Positions 38,940 to 48,997 are shown, numbered from the stretch's first letter. The stretch is DNA of 64,000 nucleotides from JBHHWH01 sp046756405 (GCA_046756405.1 JBHHWH010000001.1:1-64000), one strand, 5' to 3'. Translations and numbers: made by a program. Notes: generated by a model not told the origin, from the letters alone.

Positions 38940-40271
38940 TCAGGTCCCGGCCGACGACTCGAAGCGAGCTATCGCCCGTCGCAGGGCGATTTCGGGGTCG
39001 ACGCCGAGGTGACGGCCCAAGTCCACCACGGCTAAGAGCAGTTCTCCCAGACCCGACTCGGGCACCTGGTCGAGCGTCGCTTCGACGACAGCAAGGCGCT
39101 CTTTCACCGTCGCCAGCGCCTCGGCTACTCCCCCAGTGTCGAGGCCTGCCTTGGCTAACCGGTTCTGAATCTTCGCTGCCCGGTGCAGGGCAGGCATCCC
39201 CTCGGGGACGCCTTCGAAAAGGGGCCACTCCCCCGCATCTCCCCGCTCCTCGGCTTTGATCCGATCCCAGTTCGACTTGACCTCGGCCGCCGAGCCCACC
39301 TCCACGTCCCCGAACACGTGGGGGTGGCGGCGTACCAGCTTGCGCCGCATCACTTCGGCGGCGTCGTCGATGTCGAAGGCACCTGCCTGACGGGCGATCA
39401 CGGAATGGAAGAGCACTTGGAGGAGCACATCTCCCACTTCGTCCTCCACGGCGGCGTAGGCGACCCAGTCGGGGTCCTCGTCGTCGAGCCGGCTGATGGC
39501 TTCCACAAGCTCGTAGGCCTCCTCCACCAGGTTCTTCACCAGGCTGTGGTGGGTCTGTTCCCGGTCCCAGGGACACTCCTCCCGCAGCCGCCGCATCACC
39601 TGCACTGCCCCGATCAGACCCCCGGGCTCAGCGTCGATGAAAAGCGAAGTGCGCGGCCCTGCCAGGGACGGATCCACCTCTCCGGGAGCGACCTCCAGCA
39701 CCTGTTGGGTCGAGGTTCCCACATCGACCAGGACTCGTATCTTCGCCTCCTCGTCCACCACCCGGCCTACGGCGATGCAGGCGTCGGCGAGCACTTCGGG
39801 GCTGTCGACATGACCTATGACGGTCGGCACCGCCAGTACCAGCGGGTCGGGGAGGCGCTGCCCGTTGAGCACCTGGAGGCCCCGGTCTAAGGGGTCGTAG
39901 CCCACCTCGGCGACCGCCGCGTCGACGAAGCTCTCTGCTGGGATCACCTCTACCTCCTCGACGGCGTCGAGGAGTTTCCTCACCGCGAACTCACCCACCA
40001 GCGGGCTGCCAGGAACGGCGTAGACCACGGGGCCTTTGCGGGACAGCTCCACTACCCGTTCCACGATCGCCCGGTAGACGTCCTCGAAGCTGTCATGGGC
40101 CTGGTAGAGGTCGTCGCAGGTAATGACCGGGCGGAGAGCGGCGAGCTGCGCCGCGGCTGGATGGTCGTCCGTTCGCAGCACCACGGTGCGGTCGAGATCG
40201 GCCAGTAGCTCCCGCACCGATTCGGGAAGACGGTCGAGGTCGCCCGGCCCGAGGCCGGTGACCGTGATCAT
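38940..40271 (-). CDS. mazG: Tetrapyrrole-methylase/MazG fusion (NTP pyrophosphohydrolase)
   Basis: MazG hydrolyses NTPs, including damaged ones, to NMP and pyrophosphate. The C-terminal part (residues 220-440) has RLREECPWDREQTHHSLVKN, the metal motif NLVEEAYELVEAI, and DEVGDVLLQVLFH. The N-terminal 215 residues form a SAM methylase-like domain (MITVTGLGPGDLDRL, VVYAVPGSPLVGEFAV) like that of Bacillus YabN. The methylase part has no known substrate and may bind other ligands. Its start overlaps the stop of the foldase lipoprotein gene in the mfd direction, so mfd-foldase-mazG read as one unit. Confidence 0.93.
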   Translation of the reverse strand: MITVTGLGPGDLDRLPESVRELLADLDRTVVLRTDDHPAAAQLAALRPVITCDDLYQAHDSFEDVYRAIVERVVELSRKGPVVYAVPGSPLVGEFAVRKLLDAVEEVEVIPAESFVDAAVAEVGYDPLDRGLQVLNGQRLPDPLVLAVPTVIGHVDSPEVLADACIAVGRVVDEEAKIRVLVDVGTSTQQVLEVAPGEVDPSLAGPRTSLFIDAEPGGLIGAVQVMRRLREECPWDREQTHHSLVKNLVEEAYELVEAISRLDDEDPDWVAYAAVEDEVGDVLLQVLFHSVIARQAGAFDIDDAAEVMRRKLVRRHPHVFGDVEVGSAAEVKSNWDRIKAEERGDAGEWPLFEGVPEGMPALHRAAKIQNRLAKAGLDTGGVAEALATVKERLAVVEATLDQVPESGLGELLLAVVDLGRHLGVDPEIALRRAIARFESSAGT

Positions 40272-41200
40272 GCCTCCGGTGGGATCACCCGGGGCTGCGG
40301 CACCGCCTCCCAGGTGCCATAGCTCTCGTCGACGCTGACCTCGGCCTGAGCAACCCTGTCCAGGAACCAGGCATTGATCTGGCCACCCACCGCTTGGTCC
40401 TTGAGGAAGGTGACGACCTCCTCCACGGAAGGCATATCGTCCGGATTGGGGTCGGTGCGTTCACTGACGAAGATGATGTGGTAGCCGAACTGGCTCTGCA
40501 CCGGCGTGTCGTACACCTCGCCGACGGGTGCAACCATCAGGGCCTGGGCAAACTCTTCCACATAGCGGGAGGGAGTGTCGCAGCCCAGATCGCCGCCGCT
40601 GGCGCCACTGGCCGTGTCGAGGGACAGCTCCTGGGCGAGGGCTGCGAAGTCCTCACCGTCAGCCAGCCGGTCGAGAACCGTCTGAGCCTCTTCTTCCGTC
40701 TCCGCCAGGATGTGGGAGGCGCAGACGTTGGTGAAGTTGAGGGCCGCGGTCTGGAACTCGGCCTCCACCTGCTCCTCGGTGGGCTCGGGAGCGTCAGTGA
40801 GGAAGACCGCCCGGAGGGCGTTGTTGATGACACCCTGTTCGGCGACTCTCCTCAGGAACTCCTCGGTGACGCCGCGGGTGGCCACGAAGTCTTCGCGGCT
40901 CTCTCCCGGGGCAGCGGCCTGGGCGAAGATGTTGTCGGCCTCGGCGCTGATCTCGTCCTCGGAGACAGCTATGCCGAACTCCTCTTCGGCAGCCTGGGCG
41001 ATGATCTCCCATTGAATGAGAAAACCGAGGAACTGGGCGAACTGGTCTTTGGCGATGGTGGCTTCCTCACTGTTTATGAGGGATTCCACTTCACCGACGG
41101 TTATCTCGGCTCCGTTGACAGTGGCGGCGAGGGCGTTGGAGCCACCACAGGCGGCGACGACGAGGCCGAAGACGGCTAGGAGGAGGGTGAGCTTCTTCAA
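40268..41200 (-). CDS. Lipoprotein with PpiC rotamase domain (PrsA/SurA-like)
   Basis: This is a predicted extracytoplasmic peptidyl-prolyl isomerase or chaperone. The lipobox is LVVAAC (Cys18 from the TTG at 41200, which has AAGGA properly spaced). An N-terminal SurA-like helical region (VNGAEITVGEVESLINSEE) precedes the parvulin domain (VCASHILAETEEEAQTVLDR, then SQFGYHIIFVSER). Length is about 310 residues. The start is uncertain because no ATG is well placed; the frame opens to 41278. The mfd-foldase-mazG order is found in actinobacteria. Confidence 0.87.
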   Translation of the reverse strand: MKKLTLLLAVFGLVVAACGGSNALAATVNGAEITVGEVESLINSEEATIAKDQFAQFLGFLIQWEIIAQAAEEEFGIAVSEDEISAEADNIFAQAAAPGESREDFVATRGVTEEFLRRVAEQGVINNALRAVFLTDAPEPTEEQVEAEFQTAALNFTNVCASHILAETEEEAQTVLDRLADGEDFAALAQELSLDTASGASGGDLGCDTPSRYVEEFAQALMVAPVGEVYDTPVQSQFGYHIIFVSERTDPNPDDMPSVEEVVTFLKDQAVGGQINAWFLDRVAQAEVSVDESYGTWEAVPQPRVIPPEA

Positions 41201-41262
41201 CAGGGGATCCTTTACCAAGGGGGACGCGACGATGGTAGGGGTGGGCCGGGATTTAGGGAAGA

Positions 41263-44200
41263 TCACTCCTCCGGCCACATCTGGCGGATGAACCCGATCA
41301 GGTCTTCCACCAGGGGCTCACCGGCGTGGATGAACAGCACCCCCTCTTTGGCCCGGAGCACAGCCTGGCCGCGGAGGCGGGCGAGCCGCACCTCCTGGGA
41401 GGGTTTGAGATCCACCGGGGAAAGCCGGATCTCGTGACGGAGCTTGACGATCTCGGACAGCCCCACACGGATCGCCTCCACCCGGAGCCGGGCCAGCTCC
41501 ACCAGGGCCTGAGCCGCAGGAGGAAGAGGCCCGTAGCGATCCTCCCATTCGGCGGCCACATCGTCTACCTCGGGATGGGTGGTGGCCACCGCCAGGCGCC
41601 GGTAGGCCTCGAGCCGCTGCTCTTGGTCGGTGACGTAGTCGTGGGGCAGGTGGGCGTCGACGGGGAGGTCGATGCGGATCTCCACCGGCTCCGCCTTCTC
41701 GATCGTGTTACCGGACATCTCCGCCACGGCCTCGGCCACCAGCTCGGCGTAGAGGTCAAAGCCCACCGCGGCAATGTGCCCGGACTGCACCTCGCCGAGA
41801 ATCGACCCGGCCCCGCGAATCTCCAGATCTCTGAGGGCGAGCTGGAATCCCGAGCCCAGATCAGTCGCCTCCCCGATGGCCTCCAGACGCCGGTAGGCGT
41901 CCTCGGTTAGGGACCGGTCGGCGGGGTGAAACAGGTAGGCGTAGGCCCGCTGGCTGGACCGGCCCACCCGACCCCGAAGCTGGTAGAGCTGAGCCAGGCC
42001 CAGCAGGTCGGCCCGTTCCACGATGAGGGTGTTCACCTTGGGCAGGTCGAGACCCGACTCGATGATGGTGGTGGCCACCAGCACGTCGTACTCGCCCGCC
42101 CAGAAGTCGATCATCACCTGCTCTAGCTGGCCTTCGGACATCTGACCGTGGGCCACGGCATACCGGGCGCCGGGGACGAGTTGTCGGAGCCGGGCCACCG
42201 CCCGGTCTATGGATTGGACCCGGTTGTGGACGTAGAAGACCTGGCCCTCCCGCAGCAGCTCCCGGCGGATCGCCGCCGAGACCGCCTGCTGGTCGTAGGG
42301 ACCCACGTAGGTGAGGATGGGATGGCGGTCTTCGGGTGGGGTGCGGATGTGGGAGACGTCCCGGATTCCGGTGAGGGCCAGCTCCAGGGTGCGGGGTATG
42401 GGCGTCGCCGTCAGGGTGAGCACATCCACCCCTACCTTGAGCCGCTTCAAGGCATCTTTGGCGGCGACACCGAAACGCTGCTCCTCATCGATGACCAACA
42501 GACCGAGGCGGCGGAAGGTGATGTCGTCGGAGAGGAGGCGGTGGGTTCCGATGACGATGTCCACCTCCCCGGTGGCCAGCCCGGCGACCACCTTCCGCTG
42601 CTGGGCGGGGGTGAGGAACCGGGACAGCACCTCCACCCGCACCGGGTAGGGGGCGAACCTCTCGGTGAAGGTCTGGTGGTGCTGCTGGGCGAGGAGGGTG
42701 GTGGGGCAGAGCACCGCCACCTGGAAGCCATCCTGGACCGCCTTGAAGGCGGCGCGCAGCGCCACCTCGGTCTTGCCAAAGCCGACGTCCCCGAAGATGA
42801 GACGGTCCATCGGCTTCGGAGATTCCATGTTCGCCTTGACTTCAGCGATGGCCCGTAGTTGGTCGGGGGTCTCCTCGTAGGGAAAGGCAGCGTCCAGCTC
42901 CTGCTGCCAGGGGGTGTCCGGGGGGAAGGCGTGACCTTCAGCCAGGGCTCGTTTGCGGTGCAGCTCCACGACCTCAGCAGCTACCGCCGCCACCGCCTGG
43001 CGCACCCGTGACTTCTGCTCCGACCAGTCCTTTCCCCCCATCCGGGAGATGCGGGGAGCCTCGCCGCCGGTGTACTTCTTCACCGCGGCGAGTTGGTCGA
43101 CAGGCACATATAGCTTGTCGCCACCGGCATAGGCGATCACCAGATAGTCCCGCTCCACTCCCACGATGGTCCGGGTCACCAACCCTTCGAAGCGGCCGAT
43201 GCCGTGCTGGTAATGGACCACATAGTCGCCTTCGACCAGGTCGGCGTACTGCTCCCGGGGTCGGGCGACGGCCCTTCCCGCTCGACGGTGGGCGCGGCGC
43301 CTGCCGGCAATCTCCCGCTCTCCCAGCACCGCCACCCCTAGGTCGGGGGCGACGAAGCCCCGGTGGATACCCCCGGGGATCACTGCCGGACGTCGGTTGA
43401 GGAGCCCTTCGAGCCGCTCCAGGACCAGGCCCTGTTCGGCGAGGACGGAGGCAACACGATCTGCGGCGACTCCTCCGTCCATCGCCACCACCGGGGTGAC
43501 GCCCTTCTCCTGGAGTCTCTTCAGTCCCACAGCCACCGACTCCGGCTCGCCGGCAACGGCGTCGAAACCGGTGATCCGCACCACGGGGTCGGCGGGACCC
43601 GTGGGCGCGGATGGCACACCCAGAAAGCGGCGACGGTCAAGAATGTTCTCCAGGTCGAGGAAGAGGGCCGGGTGCTCTCCCGCCTCCGGTGCCGACTCCC
43701 CCCAGGTGGGCGCGAGGGCGGCGGCCAGTTCCGACTCCTCCTTGATCAGGTCCCGGCTGCGGTCTACGGATCGACTGGGTTCTATCACCACCAGGTGGGC
43801 GGTGGCCGGTAGCTCGTCTACCAGCGTGTGCTCTCCAGCGAGCCAAGGCAGCCAGGACTCAATCCCGGGGAAGAACTGGCCTTCGACAATCCGGTCCCAG
43901 GTGGAAGCGGCCCAGGGCTCGGCTGCCACCAGGTCCTGGGCCCGTTCCCGGACGAAGGGGTCAGGTCGTAGCTCCCGCGCCGGATAGGCAACTAGCTCCT
44001 CGACGATCTGCTCGGAGCGCTGGGTGGCCACAGAGAAGCGGCGGATCTCCTCGATCTCGTCACCCCAGAAGTCGAGACGCAGAGGGTGGTCCGCCTGGGC
44101 GGGGAAGACATCCACTATTCCGCCTCGGATGGCGAACTCGCCCCGGGCCTCGACCCGATCGGTGCGGTGGTAGCCGGCGGCAGCCAGGACCCGGGCCAGC

Positions 44201-44619
44201 TCGCCGAGGTCCACTTCGTCGCCGGGCCGGAGCCGGAGCGGGGCGACGGGCGAGGGGCTGAGACGCTGCACCGCGGCCCGGGTGCTCGCCACCACGATCA
44301 CTGGCTCCCCTGAAGCGAGGAGATGACGGGCGCGGGCGCGGCGGGCCATGGTGGTGGTATTGGGCGAGACGTGCTCAAAGGGGAGCGTCTCCCAAGCAGG
44401 GGCCGGGACCACCCGGTTGGTGAACAGGGCCAGATCGTCCACCAGCTCCTCGGCTTCAACCTCTCCCGGGGCAACGACGAGCATGGTCTCCTCGATCTGA
44501 CTGAACAGCCCGGCCAGGGCGAAGGCGCGTCCGGAAGGCGCCACCGCCCACACCGAACCCATCTCCGGCAAGGGCGCAGCGCGCCACACCTCGAGAAGGG
44601 GAGCTAACGGAGCCCTCAT
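41263..44619 (-). CDS. mfd: Transcription-repair coupling factor Mfd
   Basis: Mfd removes RNA polymerase stalled at DNA lesions and recruits UvrA. All expected parts are present in 1118 residues: the UvrB-like N-terminal modules, the RNA-polymerase-interacting domain (EGDYVVHYQHGIGRFEGL), the helicase with Walker A GDVGFGKTEVALRAAF and VIDEEQRFGV, the TRG region and the C-terminal D7 domain. The ATG at 44619 (MRAPLAPLLEVWRAAPL) lies just behind a 29-base sequence that recurs at 51807, perhaps its promoter. Confidence 0.98.
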   Translation of the reverse strand: MRAPLAPLLEVWRAAPLPEMGSVWAVAPSGRAFALAGLFSQIEETMLVVAPGEVEAEELVDDLALFTNRVVPAPAWETLPFEHVSPNTTTMARRARARHLLASGEPVIVVASTRAAVQRLSPSPVAPLRLRPGDEVDLGELARVLAAAGYHRTDRVEARGEFAIRGGIVDVFPAQADHPLRLDFWGDEIEEIRRFSVATQRSEQIVEELVAYPARELRPDPFVRERAQDLVAAEPWAASTWDRIVEGQFFPGIESWLPWLAGEHTLVDELPATAHLVVIEPSRSVDRSRDLIKEESELAAALAPTWGESAPEAGEHPALFLDLENILDRRRFLGVPSAPTGPADPVVRITGFDAVAGEPESVAVGLKRLQEKGVTPVVAMDGGVAADRVASVLAEQGLVLERLEGLLNRRPAVIPGGIHRGFVAPDLGVAVLGEREIAGRRRAHRRAGRAVARPREQYADLVEGDYVVHYQHGIGRFEGLVTRTIVGVERDYLVIAYAGGDKLYVPVDQLAAVKKYTGGEAPRISRMGGKDWSEQKSRVRQAVAAVAAEVVELHRKRALAEGHAFPPDTPWQQELDAAFPYEETPDQLRAIAEVKANMESPKPMDRLIFGDVGFGKTEVALRAAFKAVQDGFQVAVLCPTTLLAQQHHQTFTERFAPYPVRVEVLSRFLTPAQQRKVVAGLATGEVDIVIGTHRLLSDDITFRRLGLLVIDEEQRFGVAAKDALKRLKVGVDVLTLTATPIPRTLELALTGIRDVSHIRTPPEDRHPILTYVGPYDQQAVSAAIRRELLREGQVFYVHNRVQSIDRAVARLRQLVPGARYAVAHGQMSEGQLEQVMIDFWAGEYDVLVATTIIESGLDLPKVNTLIVERADLLGLAQLYQLRGRVGRSSQRAYAYLFHPADRSLTEDAYRRLEAIGEATDLGSGFQLALRDLEIRGAGSILGEVQSGHIAAVGFDLYAELVAEAVAEMSGNTIEKAEPVEIRIDLPVDAHLPHDYVTDQEQRLEAYRRLAVATTHPEVDDVAAEWEDRYGPLPPAAQALVELARLRVEAIRVGLSEIVKLRHEIRLSPVDLKPSQEVRLARLRGQAVLRAKEGVLFIHAGEPLVEDLIGFIRQMWPEE

Positions 44620-44624
44620 AACCG

Positions 44625-44653
44625 CGTACCTAATGCACCAGGGCCCCTATATG
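44625..44653 (-). repeat. Copy 1 of a dispersed 29-base repeat (mfd upstream region)
   Basis: On the minus strand it reads CATAT, five variable bases, then CCCTGGTGCATTAGGTACG, ending six bases before the mfd ATG. The copy at 51807-51835 (plus) matches in 26 of 29 positions, and the similarity extends weakly into the mfd start. Confidence 0.6.
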
Positions 44654-44683
44654 GACCTTTGCGAAAAAAGGAAGGCCTCTCCC

Positions 44684-45655
44684 TCACTCCAGCAGCCCTT
44701 CGAAGCGGAACCACTCCAATGTCCGACGCAGGGTCTCCTCGATTGGGGTGTACACGAGGCCCAGCTCCCGGGTAGCCAGCGATCCGTCGTAACGGTGCCC
44801 GAACCGGATCACCCGGACCATCTCCCGGCACAGCGGCGCCGTCCGCCCCAGCAGCCCGAACACCCCTCCTACCAGCGTCCCCACCACCGACAGCGCCGCG
44901 GGAGGTATCCGCCGGGGACGCAGCTCTCTGCCCATCACCTTCGACAGCAGGTCCACCGCCTCCTCCATCGATAGGCTCACCCCAGAGAGCAGGTAGCGAG
45001 CACCGGGCCGTCCCCGCTCCGCGGCAAGGAGATGGCCCCGGGCGCAGTCGTCGATGTCCACCAGGGAGAGATGGGTGTCGATGACAAAGCGGAGCCGGCC
45101 CCGGGCCGCGGCGAGGAGTATCGACCCGGTGCCGGTGGCGCGGCCGGGCCCCTGCACCGATGACGGGTTCACCACCACCACCTCCAGCCCGTCTGCCCCA
45201 GTGAGAGCGACCCGCTCGGCAGCATGTTTGGAGCGTTCGTATTCGGAGAGATACCAGCCTCGATGGCGGCTGTGCTCGGCCCCCAGGGTCCCCTGCTCCT
45301 CCCCAATGGTGACCGCCGAGGAGGTGTGGACCAGCCTCGCCACACCTGCTTGCCGACAGGCCTCCACCACCCGCCGGGTTCCCTCCACGTTCACCTGCCA
45401 CATCAAATCCGAATCCCCGGTGCATAGCTCGTTGATCCCGGCGATGTGAAACACCCATTCCGCTCCGTCGACCAGAGCATCAACTGCGTCCCCGTCGAAC
45501 AGATCGCCGGACACGGTCTGAGCCCCTAGCTCCTCCAACTTCGCCGAGGCTTCGCCCGAGCGGGCCAGTCCCGCCACCTCGTGACCGCCAGCTACCAGGT
45601 GTCTCACCACCGCCGTTCCGACCACTCCGGTGCCGCCGGTGACGGCGACCCTCAC
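44684..45655 (-). CDS. NAD-dependent epimerase/reductase (extended SDR)
   Basis: This is a 323-residue extended short-chain dehydrogenase related to dihydroflavonol reductases and 3-beta-HSD-like proteins. The nucleotide motif is VAVTGGTGVVGTAVV, the active-site pair is in EYERSKHAAE (YxxxK), and NPSSVQGPGRATGTG is typical of the group. Hydrophobic stretches near the C-terminus (LSVVGTLVGGVFGLLG) could associate with membrane. It overlaps pgsA by four bases, suggesting coupled expression with phospholipid synthesis. Substrate unknown. Confidence 0.92.
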   Translation of the reverse strand: MRVAVTGGTGVVGTAVVRHLVAGGHEVAGLARSGEASAKLEELGAQTVSGDLFDGDAVDALVDGAEWVFHIAGINELCTGDSDLMWQVNVEGTRRVVEACRQAGVARLVHTSSAVTIGEEQGTLGAEHSRHRGWYLSEYERSKHAAERVALTGADGLEVVVVNPSSVQGPGRATGTGSILLAAARGRLRFVIDTHLSLVDIDDCARGHLLAAERGRPGARYLLSGVSLSMEEAVDLLSKVMGRELRPRRIPPAALSVVGTLVGGVFGLLGRTAPLCREMVRVIRFGHRYDGSLATRELGLVYTPIEETLRRTLEWFRFEGLLE

Positions 45656-46233
45656 GTCTTGATCTCGCTGGGCTCAGACCGGGTCACGTACCAGAACGAG
45701 GACAGGTATCCCCAAGCGGAGCCCAGGGTCACAATCACTGCTAGGAGCATCACGTACTGGTCCAGATACCACAGGCCCCACCGCTCGGGAAGACGGAGGA
45801 AGGCCAGGAAGAGGGCAAGGAACTGGAAAACGGCCTTGAGCTTGCCCCAGGTGGAAGGCTTGATCAGCCCTCCTCCGTGGGCGGCGACGCCGCGGAGGGC
45901 CATGACGATGAACTCCCGGAAGATGATGACCGCCGCGGCCCAGATCGAGACCCGGTCCACCGAGACCAGCGCGATCAGGGTTCCGGTGACCAGCACCTTG
46001 TCGGCGGTGGTGTCCAGGAAGGCCCCCAGGGTGGTGCCCCCCGTGGTGCGACGGGCCAGGTAGCCGTCGAGGAAGTCGGTGAACACCGCCACGGCGAAGA
46101 GGGCAGCGGCATAACCGAAGCGGTGTTCGATCTGCTCGGCGCGGGCCAGCGCCATTATCGGTACCACCACGACGATTCTCGACAGGGCGAGCGCGTCAGG
46201 AACGGAGATTCTGCTCCTCCTCGACTTGGACAT
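45652..46233 (-). CDS. pgsA: CDP-diacylglycerol-glycerol-3-phosphate phosphatidyltransferase-like PgsA
   Basis: This integral membrane enzyme transfers a phosphatidyl group to glycerol-3-phosphate or a similar alcohol. The full CDP-alcohol phosphotransferase motif appears: DFLDGYLARRTTGG followed by GAFLDTTADK. There are about five membrane segments in 193 residues. I start at the ATG at 46233 (MSKSRRSRISVPDALALSRI). The neighbouring glycerol kinase makes glycerol-3-phosphate, the likely acceptor, supporting a PgsA role. Other CDP-alcohol transferases cannot be excluded. Confidence 0.9.
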   Translation of the reverse strand: MSKSRRSRISVPDALALSRIVVVVPIMALARAEQIEHRFGYAAALFAVAVFTDFLDGYLARRTTGGTTLGAFLDTTADKVLVTGTLIALVSVDRVSIWAAAVIIFREFIVMALRGVAAHGGGLIKPSTWGKLKAVFQFLALFLAFLRLPERWGLWYLDQYVMLLAVIVTLGSAWGYLSSFWYVTRSEPSEIKT

Positions 46234-46274
46234 GCCGATGATAAGCCGCCGGCAGGCCCATGGCCGAAGCCGTC

Positions 46275-47750
46275 TCAGGCCCAGTCGAAGGAACGCTTTA
46301 GGGCCTCCGTCCACCGGCCGTGGAGGTGGTCCCTTTCGGTTTCCTCCATTTCTGGCGTCCAGCGCCGATCCGCCTCCCAAAGGCTGCGCAGCTCGTCGGT
46401 TCCCGACCAGAACCCGACCGCCAGGCCAGCGGCGTAGGCCGCACCCAGAGCGGTGGTCTCAGCGACTTTGGGACGCACTACATCGACGCCCAGCAGGTCG
46501 GCCTGGAACTGCATGAGAAGCTCGTTGGCCGTCATCCCCCCGTCCACCCTCAGCTCCGCCAGCTCCACCCCCGAGTCGGAGACCATGGCGTCGAGGACGT
46601 CCTTGGTCTGATAGGCGGTGGCCTCCAGGGCGGCTCGGGCGATGTGGCCTTTGTTGGTGAACCGGGTGAGGCCGACGATCACACCCCGGGCGTCGGCCCT
46701 CCAGTGGGGGGCGAACAGCCCGGAGAAGGCAGGGACGAAGTAGACGTCACCGTTGTCCTCGACGCTGGCTGCTAGTTCCTCCACCTGGGGGGAGGTCTCG
46801 ATGATCCCCAGGTTGTCCCGCAGCCACTGGACGAGAGATCCGGTCACCGCTACCGAACCTTCCAAGGCGTAGACCGCCGGCTCATCTCCGAGGCGGTAGG
46901 CGACCGTTGAGAGCAAACCCGAAGTGGAGGGGACCGGGGAGGACCCGGTGTTCAGCAGCATGAAGTTGCCGGTGCCGTAGGTGTTCTTAACCTCTCCGGG
47001 ATCGAAGCAGACCTGACCGAACAGGGCCGCCTGCTGGTCGCCAAGCACCGCGGCGAGAGGAACTCCTTCCAGCGGTCCGGTGCAGTTTCCGATCACCCCC
47101 GACGAAGAGACGATCTCGGGCAGCATCGCCGTGGGAACTCCGACCTCCAGTGCCAGGTCCGAATCCCAGGTGGCGGTGGCCAGGTCCATGAGCAGGGTGC
47201 GGGAGGCGTTGGTGATGTCGGTGACGTGGCGGCCGGTCAGATTCCATACCAGCCAGGAGTCGATGGTGCCGAAGGCGAGCTCGCCCCGAGCCGCCCGGTC
47301 GTGGAGATCAAGGTGGTCGAGGAGCCAACGCACCTTGGGCCCGGAGAAGTAGGTGGCCAGGGGCAGCCCGGTGCGGGAGCGGAACCGGTCGGGTCCCTCG
47401 TCTCCCTCGAGTTCTCGGCAAAGCTCCGCGGTGCGGGTGTCCTGCCAGACGATGGCGTTGCCCACCGGCTCCCCGCTGGCCCGGTCCCAAATGACGGTGG
47501 TCTCCCGCTGGTTGGTGATCCCGACCGCCGCCAGGTCGCCGGGGCCGACACCGGCCTTCTCCAGGGCGGCTACAACCACCTCGGTGGTCCGGGTCCAGAT
47601 CTGAGCCGGGTCGTGCTCCACCCACCCGGGCTGGGGGAAGATCTGGTCGTGCTCCCGCTGGTCGACGGCCACCACCCGTCCGGCATGGTCGAAGATCATG
47701 AATCGGGTGGAGGTGGTGCCCTGGTCGAGGGCGCCTACCAACTCAGGCAT
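46275..47750 (-). CDS. glpK: Glycerol kinase
   Basis: GlpK phosphorylates glycerol to glycerol-3-phosphate. The FGGY fold is complete in 491 residues: [17 protein letters not shown] (ATP phosphate loop), [20 protein letters not shown], the substrate stretch [23 protein letters not shown] and [13 protein letters not shown]. The gene overlaps pth by eight bases and lies upstream of pgsA, consistent with glycerol flowing into phospholipids. No glycerol transporter or GlpD is seen. Confidence 0.97.
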   Translation of the reverse strand: MPELVGALDQGTTSTRFMIFDHAGRVVAVDQREHDQIFPQPGWVEHDPAQIWTRTTEVVVAALEKAGVGPGDLAAVGITNQRETTVIWDRASGEPVGNAIVWQDTRTAELCRELEGDEGPDRFRSRTGLPLATYFSGPKVRWLLDHLDLHDRAARGELAFGTIDSWLVWNLTGRHVTDITNASRTLLMDLATATWDSDLALEVGVPTAMLPEIVSSSGVIGNCTGPLEGVPLAAVLGDQQAALFGQVCFDPGEVKNTYGTGNFMLLNTGSSPVPSTSGLLSTVAYRLGDEPAVYALEGSVAVTGSLVQWLRDNLGIIETSPQVEELAASVEDNGDVYFVPAFSGLFAPHWRADARGVIVGLTRFTNKGHIARAALEATAYQTKDVLDAMVSDSGVELAELRVDGGMTANELLMQFQADLLGVDVVRPKVAETTALGAAYAAGLAVGFWSGTDELRSLWEADRRWTPEMEETERDHLHGRWTEALKRSFDWA

Positions 47751-48321
47751 CCTTGCCCCTTCTGGCCGCCATCTCGACGGCCTTCTCCCGATCCTCGAGC
47801 CACTGCTCCACCACCGCAGCCGCGTCTGACACCATGGCCTCCACCTCCGATCGTTCGCTCGGTTTGAAGTGGCTGAGAACGTAGTCGGCAGGGTCCATGC
47901 CGCGGGGAGGGCGACCCACCCCCACCTTGAGGCGCGAGAACTCGTTACTTCCCAGAGCCTTTTCCAATGAGCGGATTCCGTTGTGGCCTCCGCTCCCCCC
48001 GTCCACCTGGAGGCGGAGACGGCCGAAGGGCAGGTCGATATCGTCGTGGACTACGAGCAGGTCCTCGAGGGCTATCCCGTAATAGTCGAGGGCGGCCTTC
48101 ACCGGCCCGCCCGACTCGTTCATGAAGCTGTTGGGAACGAAGAACAGGGTCCGGTCCGGTCCCGAACCCCAGCGAGCCTCGAAGCCCCGGAGACGCCGGG
48201 GTGACCGACCCAGAGCCTCCCCCAGGTGGTCAAGGACACGGCGGACCACCTCGTAGCCGAGATTGTGCCGGGTGCCTTCGTAGTCGGCTCCAGGGTTGCG
48301 GAGGCCGACGACGGCCCGCAC
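47743..48321 (-). CDS. pth: Peptidyl-tRNA hydrolase
   Basis: Pth releases peptides from prematurely dropped peptidyl-tRNA. The catalytic histidine is in [13 protein letters not shown]; other motifs are [18 protein letters not shown] and [16 protein letters not shown], with [16 protein letters not shown] take the GTG at 48321 ([16 protein letters not shown]), giving 192 residues, because upstream codons lie inside the L25 gene and are unlike Pth. Only four bases separate it from the L25 stop, the widespread rplY-pth pairing. Confidence 0.95.
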   Translation of the reverse strand: MRAVVGLRNPGADYEGTRHNLGYEVVRRVLDHLGEALGRSPRRLRGFEARWGSGPDRTLFFVPNSFMNESGGPVKAALDYYGIALEDLLVVHDDIDLPFGRLRLQVDGGSGGHNGIRSLEKALGSNEFSRLKVGVGRPPRGMDPADYVLSHFKPSERSEVEAMVSDAAAVVEQWLEDREKAVEMAARRGKDA

Positions 48322-48325
48322 CGGG

Positions 48326-48997
48326 CTACTCGCCGCCTTCGCCTTCTGCCTCTTCCCCGGCAGGCTCCTCGCCCTCCGCGGCCTCTTCGCCTTCCGCAAG
48401 CTCCTCCTCCTCGAGTTCCTCGGCTTCCTCTTCGACCTCGGCCATGGGATGGGAGACGGAGACGACCACCGCGTCGGGATCTTCGAGGTAGGTGACACCT
48501 TCGATCTCGGGAAGGTCAGAGATGCGCAGCGAATCACCGATCTCCAACTCGGAGACGTCGAGCTCGATGAAAGCGGGGATCTCCGTGGGCAGGGCTTCGA
48601 TGCTGACCTGGCTCCGGGAGGGGCTTAAGATCCCACCCTCGCGCACTCCCACCGGGGTGCCTTCGAAGTGGACAGCCACCTCGGCGGTGACCCTCTGGGT
48701 CAGGTCGATGGTGACAAAGTCGATGTGGCGGTACTCGTTGCGGTAGGGATGGCGGTCAATGACTCGGGCCATGGTGGTCAGCGTTTTGCCACCTTCGACC
48801 TCGAGTCTGATGATGGCGTTGGTCCCGGCCTCGGTGTGGAGAGCGACGTGGAGGTCGTGGGCATCCACCGCCACCGGGATCGGCTCGACGTCCTTGCCGT
48901 AGACGACGGCAGGCACCAGACCTTGGCGCCGGATCCGGCGGGACTCCCGGGAACCCGGGGTGCGACCCACCTGGGCGCGCAGGCTGACTTCCGACAT
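48326..48997 (-). CDS. rplY: 50S ribosomal protein L25/general stress protein Ctc
   Basis: This protein binds 5S rRNA. The N-terminal L25 domain (SLRAQVGRTPGSRESRRIRR, then GLVPAVVYGKDVEP) is followed by the TL5 C-terminal domain (IPAFIELDVSELEIGDSLRI). A strongly acidic tail of about 35 residues rich in Glu and Ala follows, as in many actinobacterial L25 proteins. Length is 223 residues. It heads the L25-pth-glpK series on the minus strand, with CAAGGAGCTG upstream as ribosome site. Confidence 0.96.
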   Translation of the reverse strand: MSEVSLRAQVGRTPGSRESRRIRRQGLVPAVVYGKDVEPIPVAVDAHDLHVALHTEAGTNAIIRLEVEGGKTLTTMARVIDRHPYRNEYRHIDFVTIDLTQRVTAEVAVHFEGTPVGVREGGILSPSRSQVSIEALPTEIPAFIELDVSELEIGDSLRISDLPEIEGVTYLEDPDAVVVSVSHPMAEVEEEAEELEEEELAEGEEAAEGEEPAGEEAEGEGGE

